36,096 nucleotides of DNA. Origin: Anaeromyxobacter sp. (GTDB lineage Bacteria; Myxococcota; Myxococcia; Myxococcales; Anaeromyxobacteraceae). Location: positions 1-36,096 of the forward strand of contig JANYBC010000097.1 of assembly GCA_025360965.1 (NCBI GenBank). Direction: 5' to 3'. Below the pieces are notes generated by a model that saw only the letters and a list, made by a program, of their open reading frames with translations, did no database searches and was not told where the DNA came from. This document shows positions 1 through 6,127 of the stretch, one piece after another. A program made the translations under genes and the position numbers. The first letter of the stretch is position 1. Each line of letters opens with the position of its first letter.

Positions 1-1
1 C

Positions 2-849
2 CTGAGCGCCAGCGATCCGGCCGCCATCGCCGGGACGCTGCGCCTCCAGCTCGACGTCGAGTACCTTCGCGTCGACGCCGGCACCGATGGCGTCCCGGGC
101 AGCACCGATCAGCTCAAGCAGCTCTCCTACCGGCTCAACGCGGTCTACAGGCCGCTCGATGCCTTGACCCTGAGCGCCACGGTGCCGGTGGTCTCGAAGA
201 AGATCACCAAGGTGGGAGCGGGGCCGGCGGTCGTCGCCTCCGACCTCACCGGGCTCGGAGACGCCGAGGTGGCGCCCGCTTCGTCCCCTGGCGGTCGGTG
301 CAGGTCGGTGCCATGAGGGCCCAGGAGCTGGCGATCGCCGCCGGGACCAGCCTCCCCACCGGGGCCACCGACGCCACGGCGGCCGGCGCGCTCATCGATC
401 CGCACGGCCAGCTCGGCGCCGGGGCCTGGGGGCCCTTCGCGGGGCTCCACTACCGCTACGACCAGGGCGACTGGACCGGCTACGCCGGCCTCTCCTGGCG
501 CCACCGCACCGAGGGCAGCTCCTTCGCCGGGAGCAGGTACAAGTTCGGCGACGCCCTGCTCTGGAGCGTGCACGGCCAGGTCCTGCTGGCCCGCAGGGTG
601 GCGCTCGACCTGGGCGTCGACGGCCGCGACGCCCGCCCGGACCGCGCGGTGGCCGCCGATGGGACCATCACCGCCGCGGTCGAGAACACCGGCGGGACGG
701 TCTGGTCGCTGGCGCCTGGGGTCTATGTCGACGCCGTGGCCGGGCTCTGGGTCTTCGTCCGCGCGCAGCTCCCCTTCCTCAAGCGGCTCGACGGCGAGCA
801 GGACGTCAAGCCCTCGGTGACGGCCGGCGTGCAGCTCCTGGCCTGGTAG
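2..849 (+). pseudogene. Outer-membrane-type protein, 3' part, frameshifted
   Basis: The gene enters from the left edge. Reading from base 2 gives a beta-barrel-like sequence (LRLQLDVEYLRVDAG, YRLNAVYRPLDALTLSATVPVV, ending TGLGDAEVA). At about base 274 that frame degenerates and soon stops. The continuation (ARFVPWRSVQVGAMRAQELA, then AGTSLPTGATDA and LDLGVDGRDARPDRAV, ending at a TAG at 847-849) is one frame back. Adding one G in the run gtggcgcccgc would restore a single reading with VAARFVP at the joint. The alternating polar and aromatic residues and the TGLGD turn resemble outer-membrane channel or 'transporter' proteins, but I do not recognise a named family. The ATG at 313 is internal, not a real start. 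The break is either a true mutation or a base-call error; the good coding quality on both sides makes an error or a very recent mutation likely. Confidence 0.7.
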
Positions 850-890
850 CGGCGGGCCGGGAGGCGGAGGCCGCGCCAGCCGCCCGCTCC

Positions 891-1544
891 TCAGTAGCGC
901 AGGCCGAGCAGCCCCAGCCCGACCACGTTGAGCGCGATGGCCACGCCGAAGAGCACCACCGGCACCGTCACCTTGGCCCGCAGGGTGGGGCGCTCGATGG
1001 CGAACTTGGCCGCCAGGAAGAACCAGAGGTAGCCGAAGACGAAGATGGGGAGCAGCGAGAGCGGGCCGCGGTTCCACCAGCGGTAGTCCCAGATCAGCAG
1101 GTTCCCGGCGTTGAGCCAGAGCTCCACCACCACGCAGACCGCAGAGTAGCCGAGCGCCCAGAACCAGCGGTCCGGCAGTCCGAGGATGCGCGCCCGCGGA
1201 TCGTCGCTCATGGTGCGGTGGTAGATGACCCCGAGGATGGCGAACATGAACATGATCTCGATGTTCCAGCCGACCATGGTGCGCAGGCCGGTCGGCCCGG
1301 GAGCGAGCCAGAGGGCGCTGTAGCCGGAGAGCGCGAAGAGCCAGCTGTTGAGGGTCTCGTTGACGAAGTCGGCGGCGAAGAGCGTGGCGCCGGCGATGAC
1401 CGCGTCCCACCGCCCGGAGCGGCGCGCCGCCTGGATCTCCCCGGCGTAGGTGAGGAAGACGAAGGCCAGCAGCGGGATGACGTACCACTGCATGGTGGAC
1501 GGGTCCCGCAGCCCCACCAGCGCCTGCCGTGCCGATTCGGTCAT
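891..1544 (-). CDS. Uncharacterised multi-pass membrane protein
   Basis: A 217-residue protein of about six or seven hydrophobic segments separated by short loops rich in Trp and Tyr (MQWYVIPLLAFVFLTYAGE, NSWLFALSGYSALWLAPG, WALGYSAVCVVVELWLNAG, LPIFVFGYLWFFLAAKFA, VPVVLFGVAIALNVVGLGLL). It has no signal peptide or soluble domain, so it is an inner-membrane protein. The open frame runs further upstream, but the ATG at 1544 is preceded by AAGGAGG with a 5-base spacer, which decides the start. The conserved-looking polar residues Asp, Asn and Glu in DFVNETLNSW and GWNIEIMF lie within or next to membrane segments and could line a pore or active site. I do not recognise a characterised family. 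It is divergent from the uracil phosphoribosyltransferase gene, with 121 bases between them. Confidence 0.8.
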   Translation of the reverse strand: MTESARQALVGLRDPSTMQWYVIPLLAFVFLTYAGEIQAARRSGRWDAVIAGATLFAADFVNETLNSWLFALSGYSALWLAPGPTGLRTMVGWNIEIMFMFAILGVIYHRTMSDDPRARILGLPDRWFWALGYSAVCVVVELWLNAGNLLIWDYRWWNRGPLSLLPIFVFGYLWFFLAAKFAIERPTLRAKVTVPVVLFGVAIALNVVGLGLLGLRY

Positions 1545-1593
1545 GTCAGCCTCCTTGGCGCACATCATGCCACGGTCGGTGAAGGCACGGAGG

Positions 1594-1618
1594 CCCCGTC
1601 CAGGGAGGGCGGACGGGG
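1594..1618 (+). promoter_or_regulatory. 8-bp hairpin in the leader region of upp
   Basis: ccccgtcc at 1594-1601 pairs perfectly with ggacgggg at 1611-1618 around a 9-base loop. It sits 47 bases before the upp start in the divergent gap. It could be a leader attenuator or an operator; nothing in the sequence decides. No Shine-Dalgarno precedes the upp ATG, but a TATGCT hexamer lies at 1653-1658. That position would suit a leaderless transcript, in which case the hairpin would lie outside the mRNA. Confidence 0.3.
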
Positions 1619-1665
1619 TGCGACCCGGCGCGCCCCGCGACCGGCCCTCGGGTATGCTGCCGCAC

Positions 1666-2481
1666 ATGAGAGATCGCGCCTACGTCACCATCCCGTATCG
1701 CATCAGCGAGATCGAGCACCGCTACGGCCAGAACATCCACATCCTGGCCAACCCGTTCCTGCTCGGCCACCTCGCCACCCTCTGCGCCAAGGAGACGGTG
1801 CAGCCGGTCATCAACCGGCTGGTCCGCATCCTCTACGAGGACCTGGTGCGCACCGTCATCGCCGCCGAGTTCCCGCGCCGCAAGGTCTCGGTGCCGACGC
1901 GGATGATCGACTCCTCGCCGCGCGCCATCTTCGAGGGCGAGGTGGTCGATCGGCAGGTCCGGGTGGTGACCGTCAACATCGCCCGCGCCGGCGCGGTGCC
2001 GTCGCAGGTGGCCTACGACCTGCTCAACGAGACGGTCGACCCGACCCTGGTGCGCCAGGACCACATCATCATGAGCCGCATGCTCGGCGACCACGACCAG
2101 GTGGTCGGCGCCGGCATCGGCGGGATGAAGATCGGCGGCGATGTCGACAACGCCTTCCTGCTCTTCCCCGACCCCATGGGCGCCACCGGCGGCTCGCTGG
2201 CCACCGCCATCGACACCTACAAGAAGAAGGTGCCGGGGACGCCCAGGCGGATCATCAACCTCCACCTGATCGTCACGCCCGAGTACCTGAAGACCATGAC
2301 CACGGCCCACCCCGACGTGCTGGTCTACGCCCTGCGGGTCGACCGCGGCCTCTCGGCCCCCGAGGTGCTCGACACCATCCCGGGCGAACGCTGGGCCGAG
2401 GAGCGCGGCCTCGACGACCACCAGTACATCGTCCCGGGCGGGGGTGGCTTCGGGGAGATCATGAACAACGCGTTTGTCTAA
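1666..2481 (+). CDS. upp: Uracil phosphoribosyltransferase, long variant
   Basis: Converts uracil and PRPP to UMP in the cytoplasm (pyrimidine salvage). The 271-residue protein keeps the family's landmarks: ARAGAVPS near residue 106 in place of the usual RAGLPM region, the PRPP loop PDPMGATGGS at 168-177, and the uracil-binding end YIVPGGGGFGE near 253, matching the usual YIvPGLGDFGDR. It is about 60 residues longer than the common enzyme of roughly 210, and GDFGD has become GGFGE, so it belongs to a divergent branch. The ATG at 1666 is chosen because homology-like sequence (MRDRAYVTIPYRISEIEHRYG) begins there and the upstream open frame is Arg/Pro-rich non-coding. No ribosome-binding site is visible, so translation may be leaderless. 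It converges on a uracil permease gene, which supports the role. The stop codon lies inside the terminator stem that follows. Confidence 0.85.
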   Translation: MRDRAYVTIPYRISEIEHRYGQNIHILANPFLLGHLATLCAKETVQPVINRLVRILYEDLVRTVIAAEFPRRKVSVPTRMIDSSPRAIFEGEVVDRQVRVVTVNIARAGAVPSQVAYDLLNETVDPTLVRQDHIIMSRMLGDHDQVVGAGIGGMKIGGDVDNAFLLFPDPMGATGGSLATAIDTYKKKVPGTPRRIINLHLIVTPEYLKTMTTAHPDVLVYALRVDRGLSAPEVLDTIPGERWAEERGLDDHQYIVPGGGGFGEIMNNAFV

Positions 2482-2525
2482 TCGCGTCGGGGCGGGCTTC
2501 TAGCCGCCCCGACGCAAGATTAGAC
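2476..2525. terminator. Bidirectional terminator between upp and uraA
   Basis: The left arm at 2476-2495 pairs with 2504-2515 (12 bp, GC-rich) and then, after a 2-base AA bulge, with 2518-2525 (8 bp, gtctaatc/gattagac). The loop is the 8 bases gcttctag. Total stem is about 20 bp. The upp stop codon TAA at 2479-2481 is inside the outer stem. There is no long T tract on either side. Its position between convergent stops makes a shared terminator or mRNA 3'-end stabiliser the natural reading. Confidence 0.75.
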
Positions 2526-2547
2526 AGTATCTCCTACGCCAGCGCGG

Positions 2548-3837
2548 CTAGTCCGCGGGCGAGTGCTTAGGGAGAATGAGGTTCAGCAGCACGCCCACGT
2601 AGGTGGCCAGCGACATCTCGCCGATCTCGGTGGCGCCGAAGTGGAGCTTGGCGCCGCCGATGCCGATCACCAGGATCACCGAGGCGATGATCAGGTTCCG
2701 CTTCTGCGAGAAGTCGGTCTTGTCCTCGACCATCATGCGCACGCCGGCCGAGGCGATGATCCCGAAGAGCAGGATGCAGATGCCGCCCATGACGTGGACC
2801 GGGATGGTGGCGAGCAGCGCGCCGACCTTGGGGAGGAAGGACATGACGATGGCCATGACCGCCGCGCCGCCGATGACCCAGACCGAGAAGACCCGGGTCA
2901 CCGCCATGACGCCGATGTTCTCGCCGTAGGTGGTGTTGGGGGCGCCGCCCAGCAGGCCTGAGAAGACCGTGGCCACGCCGTCACCGGCCAGCGAGCGGTG
3001 CAGCCCTGGATCCTTGATGAGGTCCCGGCCGACCACGTTGTTGGTGACGATGAGGTGGCCGATGTGCTCGGTGATCACCACCAGCGAGATGGGGGCCAAG
3101 AGGATGATGGCGCCGAGGTCGAAGCGGGGCAGCACGAAGTGGGGCACCGCGAAGGCGCCCGCCTGGGCGATGGGCGCCAGGTTCACCTGGCCAACCGCCA
3201 GGGCCACCAGGTAGCCGCCGATGACGCCGATCAGCACCGGGATGACGCCGAGGAAGCCGGTGAGGAACTGGGCCGCCAGGATGGCGATGACCAGCGCCAC
3301 CAGGGCCACCGCGAAGAAGTCGCCGCGGAAGAGGGTCGGGTTGAAGACGTTGGCGGCCACGCCGCTGCCGGTGGTGGCCATGGCCACGGCCACCTGGGCC
3401 AGGCCGAGGCCGATCACCATGACCACCGGGCCGATGACCACCGGCGGGAGGAGCCGGTTGATCCAGCCGCTGCCGAACTTGCCGATGGCCAGCGCCACCA
3501 CGATGTAGATGAGGCCGACCACGATGACCCCGCCCATGGCGGTGCCGATCAGCTCGTCGGAGCCGGGCACGCCGAAGGAGGCGTGGGTGATCGAGGCGAT
3601 GGCGGCGATGAAGGCGAAGGAGGAGCCGAGGTAGGCCGGGATCTTCCCCTTGGTGATGAGGATGTAGAGCAGCGTGCCGATCCCGCTCGTGAAGAGGGTC
3701 ACCGAGGGGTGGAGGCCGACCAGCAGCGGCACCAGCACGGTGGCGCCGAACATGGCGAAGAGGTGCTGGAGGGACAGCGGGAGGGCCTGCAGGAGCGGTA
3801 CGCGCTCCTCGATCTGGATGGTCCGCGGCGTGGTCAT
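2548..3837 (-). CDS. uraA: Uracil permease (NCS2 family)
   Basis: Inner-membrane proton-coupled uracil importer. The 429 residues form an all-helical membrane protein of NCS2 type, about 14 segments. It starts with the family's RVPLLQALPLSLQHLFAMFG, then VLVPLLVGLHPSVTLFTSGIGTLLY and PAYLGSSFAFIAA. It also has the region LAPISLVVITEHIGHL, where the conserved Glu (of TEHIGH) is the substrate-binding residue in UraA, and GGAPNTTYGENIGV, where the family has the second key Glu. The start is the ATG at 3837; only a weak GGGA precedes it. It faces upp across a shared terminator and follows the Tsx-like gene on the same strand, giving a set of porin, permease and phosphoribosyltransferase. It could also carry xanthine or thymine, but the upp neighbour favours uracil. 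Confidence 0.92.
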   Translation of the reverse strand: MTTPRTIQIEERVPLLQALPLSLQHLFAMFGATVLVPLLVGLHPSVTLFTSGIGTLLYILITKGKIPAYLGSSFAFIAAIASITHASFGVPGSDELIGTAMGGVIVVGLIYIVVALAIGKFGSGWINRLLPPVVIGPVVMVIGLGLAQVAVAMATTGSGVAANVFNPTLFRGDFFAVALVALVIAILAAQFLTGFLGVIPVLIGVIGGYLVALAVGQVNLAPIAQAGAFAVPHFVLPRFDLGAIILLAPISLVVITEHIGHLIVTNNVVGRDLIKDPGLHRSLAGDGVATVFSGLLGGAPNTTYGENIGVMAVTRVFSVWVIGGAAVMAIVMSFLPKVGALLATIPVHVMGGICILLFGIIASAGVRMMVEDKTDFSQKRNLIIASVILVIGIGGAKLHFGATEIGEMSLATYVGVLLNLILPKHSPAD

Positions 3838-3875
3838 GGTTCGTCCCGGGTGAGGTGAAGGCGTGGATGTGAAGA

Positions 3876-3904
3876 GGCGACCACCGGTTTGCCCGATGGT
3901 CGCC
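3876..3904 (-). terminator. Hairpin after the tsx-like gene
   Basis: On the + strand ggcgaccacc at 3876-3885 faces gatggtcgcc at 3895-3904 with one mismatch, loop ggtttgccc. On the minus strand it comes 26 bases after the stop of the porin gene and 39 bases before the uraA start. It may end or attenuate transcription between the two genes. It has no strong U tract. Confidence 0.45.
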
Positions 3905-3929
3905 CGTGAGGTTCAGGTGGTGGAGCCGG

Positions 3930-4751
3930 CTACGGGACGAACTGCGTGAAGGGCGTCCACTGGACCATGATCTGCGGAGTGAAGACGGTCTTGGAGCCGC
4001 CGCCGAGGAAGGCCAGGTTCTCGTAGCGGTGGATGTAGAGCTCGGTGCCGAGCTGGACCTTGCCGGGGACGCCGGCGAAGGCGCCGATGTCGAGCAGCAG
4101 CTGCGGCTCCGCCAGGACGTCGATCTTCTTGTCGTGGTTGGTGGTGATGTCGACGAAGCCGGTGAACTCCCAGGAGGTCGGCCCGATCTTGAAGTTGACG
4201 TCCCAGAAGGGCGAGATCTGCCAGGTGTTGGTGTAGGGCGTGCCGCTGGCGCCGACGAACTCGGTGCGGAAGTAGACGTTCAGGCCAGCCACCTGGAAGC
4301 CCGGGATGGCCAGGTCGAGGCCAGCGCCGGCCAGGTAGGCGTAGAAGCCGGCGGCGGCGTTGATCTCACCGGCCAGCCCCCAGTTCTTCACGAAGCCGCC
4401 GGTCGGGGCGCCGAGCTTGTTGAGGAAGAGGCGGGGGTGCCACTCGCCGTAGATCAGCGAGCGGTTGCCGGTGGGGCCGTCGGCGGCGTTGAGGAACTTG
4501 CCGCGGTAGATGTCGACGAAGGCGAAGTTGTCGCCGTAGGCCCAGGTGTGGAAGGTGTTGATGGTGACGGTGGTCATCCCGCCACCGGCGGTGTTGTACC
4601 CGAGCAGGTTGTCGTTGAAGTTGAAGCCCTGAAGGAGCTGGAAGTTGGTGGTCCCGAACTCGGCCCGGGCGGCGGCGGGGGCCAGCAGCGCGGCGAGGGA
4701 GAGGGCGGCCAGCAGGCGGACGGCAGACGACTTCACGCGTTGGAGGTGCAT
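3930..4751 (-). CDS. Tsx-like nucleoside channel, outer membrane
   Basis: A 273-residue exported protein. Residues 1-31 form a signal peptide (MHLQRVKSSAV, then LLAALSLAALLAPAAARA, cleaved after ARA). The mature part starts FGTTNFQLLQGFNFNDN and shows the Tsx-family layout: the early strand INTFHTWAYGDNFAFVDIYRG, the turn YGEWHPRLFLNK, and a last strand ending VQWTPFTQFVP with a C-terminal aromatic region suited to barrel insertion. E. coli Tsx is a 12-stranded barrel that admits nucleosides and deoxynucleosides; length here is close to that. The start is the second of two adjacent ATGs (4751), with GAGGA a few bases upstream. It precedes uraA on the same strand, so it probably passes pyrimidines across the outer membrane for UraA and Upp. 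The substrate is inferred from family and context. Confidence 0.8.
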   Translation of the reverse strand: MHLQRVKSSAVRLLAALSLAALLAPAAARAEFGTTNFQLLQGFNFNDNLLGYNTAGGGMTTVTINTFHTWAYGDNFAFVDIYRGKFLNAADGPTGNRSLIYGEWHPRLFLNKLGAPTGGFVKNWGLAGEINAAAGFYAYLAGAGLDLAIPGFQVAGLNVYFRTEFVGASGTPYTNTWQISPFWDVNFKIGPTSWEFTGFVDITTNHDKKIDVLAEPQLLLDIGAFAGVPGKVQLGTELYIHRYENLAFLGGGSKTVFTPQIMVQWTPFTQFVP

Positions 4752-5034
4752 GCATTCCTCGGTTGGAAGTGGACGACGGCGCACCCTACCGAAGGGGGCT
4801 GACATTGACACCGGAAATTTCACGCCGGCCCTGGGGGTCCGTGCGAAGGATGTGGGGCGAATTCGGGATGGGGGTCGTTCAGGCGAAGGGCCTCCCCACG
4901 CTGCCGCCTCCCTGGCCGAACATGGCGCTGAAGAACCTGGTGGCGAAGGCCAGTCCATGAGCTTCAGGCCGCCATGCCGGCGCGCAGGCGTGCTGGTGGG
5001 GCGGCGGGCGCGCAGGTACGGTAAGAAGGACGCC
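4752..5034. other. Divergent intergenic region with a long imperfect hairpin
   Basis: This 283-base gap between the porin (-) and the transporter (+) holds no convincing gene. A relatively AT-rich patch at 4801-4826 (ttgacaccggaaatttcac) is the likeliest promoter area. An inverted repeat lies at 4921-4976: catggcgctgaag (4921-4933) pairs with cttcag (4962-4967) and cgccatg (4970-4976) around a 2-base bulge, with a possible inner stem ctgg/ccag. On the minus strand the same stretch reads HGLAFATRFFSAMFGQGGGS in one frame, without a start or ribosome-binding site. I do not call a gene. Confidence 0.4.
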
Positions 5035-5478
5035 ATGGAGACCCTCCTGCTCATCCTGCTCGGCCTCCTGGCCGGCGCCGGCGTCCCGGTCCAGGCCAGC
5101 GTCAACGCCGCCCTCCGGCAGCACCTCGGCCGCCCCGAGTGGGCCACGCTGGTCAGCTTCGGGGTCGGCACCCTGGTCATCGCGCTGGGCCTCCTGCTCC
5201 AGCGGACGCCGCTCCCGGTGGCGGCCCAGCTGGCACGGGCCCCGTGGTGGACCTGGACCGGCGGGGCCCTGGGGGCCTTCTACATCTTCATCACCATCGT
5301 GCTGGTGCCTCGGCTCGGCGTGGCCACCACGCTGGCGGTCATCCTGGCCGGCCAGGTGGTCTCGGGGCTGCTGCTCGACCATGCCGGCGCGCTCGGCCTG
5401 GCCACCCGCGAGATCACGCCGGGCCGGCTGGCCGGGGTGGCCCTGCTGTCGGCCGGGGTCTTCCTGGTCCAGCGGTGA
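5035..5478 (+). CDS. DMT-family transporter, YdcZ type
   Basis: A 147-residue inner-membrane protein with five hydrophobic helices. It carries the YdcZ (DUF606) signature of helix 1 and the following loop, GLLAGAGVPVQASVNAALRQHLGRPEWATLVSFGVGT, which corresponds to the family's Q(A)xxNxxLrxxlgsPxxAxxxSFxvGt. The other helices include GGALGAFYIFITIVLVPRLG, VILAGQVVSGLLLDHAG and GRLAGVALLSAGVFLVQR. These half-size members of the drug/metabolite superfamily probably act as dimers; no substrate is known. The ATG at 5035 has AAGGA 5 bases upstream. The longer open frame upstream is non-coding in composition. The next gene starts 12 bases after its stop and may be co-transcribed. Confidence 0.85.
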   Translation: METLLLILLGLLAGAGVPVQASVNAALRQHLGRPEWATLVSFGVGTLVIALGLLLQRTPLPVAAQLARAPWWTWTGGALGAFYIFITIVLVPRLGVATTLAVILAGQVVSGLLLDHAGALGLATREITPGRLAGVALLSAGVFLVQR

Positions 5479-5490
5479 CCTGAGCGTCCC

Positions 5491-6096
5491 GTGCGCACCA
5501 CCTGCCGCCGCTGCCTGCGCCCCGAGGCCTTCTGCGTCTGCGACCACCTGCCGACGCTGAACCCGCGGATCCGTGTCGTCATCCTGCAGCACCCGCGCGA
5601 GGTCCGCCTGGCCATCTGCTCGGCCTGGCTCACCCATGTCGCGCTGGCCGGCTCGGAGCTCTACCCGGGCTTCTGCTTCGAGGAGCATCCGCGCGTTCGC
5701 GAGCACTGCGCCGCGCCAGGCACCATGCTGCTCTACCCCGGGGATGGGTCCACCCCCGCCGACCGGCTGGCCGGCGCGCCCCCCGAGACCCTGCTGGTCA
5801 TCGACGCCACCTGGCGGCAGGCGGTGAAGATGCTGCGCGCCAATCCGGCCGTCGCCGCGCTCCCGCGGGTCGGCATCGAGGTGGCGGCGCCGAGCGGCTA
5901 CGCCGGCCTGCGCCAGGAGCCCGTGGAGGGGCACCTCGCCACCATCGACGCGGTGGCCGAGGCCCTCGGCGCCCTGGAGGGCGATCCGGCCCGCTTCGCG
6001 CCCATGCGGGCCGCCTTCCGGCGGGCGGTCGAGCTTCAGCTGGAGTGCAGCACCGGCGCGCGGCGGAGCCCGCGCCACCGGCCGGGCTCGTGTTGA
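5491..6096 (+). CDS. tapT: DTW-domain tRNA-uridine aminocarboxypropyltransferase
   Basis: A 201-residue DTW-domain protein. The family uses S-adenosylmethionine to add the 3-amino-3-carboxypropyl group (acp3U) to tRNA; E. coli TapT modifies U47. Features seen are the N-terminal cysteine cluster CRRC at 5-8 and CVC at 15-17 (family pattern CxxC...CxC), the motif ILQHPREV at 31-38 (ilqHPxE in the family), and the DTW signature LVIDATWRQAVKM with Asp105, Thr107 and Trp108. GTG at 5491 is the start, since the cysteine cluster must be included and the frame is short upstream. The C-terminal 15 residues are Arg/Pro-rich and look unconserved. The choice between tapT and its paralogue tuaA cannot be made from sequence alone. 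Confidence 0.82.
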   Translation: MRTTCRRCLRPEAFCVCDHLPTLNPRIRVVILQHPREVRLAICSAWLTHVALAGSELYPGFCFEEHPRVREHCAAPGTMLLYPGDGSTPADRLAGAPPETLLVIDATWRQAVKMLRANPAVAALPRVGIEVAAPSGYAGLRQEPVEGHLATIDAVAEALGALEGDPARFAPMRAAFRRAVELQLECSTGARRSPRHRPGSC

Positions 6097-6127
6097 CGCC
6101 GGCTTCTGGTGGCGCCAGCGCGAGCGA

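Noticed and set aside
145-1488. Long minus-strand open frame across the window's left end
   Set aside because: Arg/Gly/His-rich product with no motif, antisense to the frameshifted gene and overlapping a better minus-strand gene in another frame; typical of GC-rich DNA.
4879-4977. Minus-strand peptide HGLAFATRFFSAMFGQGGGS as a possible small gene
   Set aside because: No start codon or ribosome-binding site at a suitable place, and it coincides with the inverted repeat; chance is the simpler reading.
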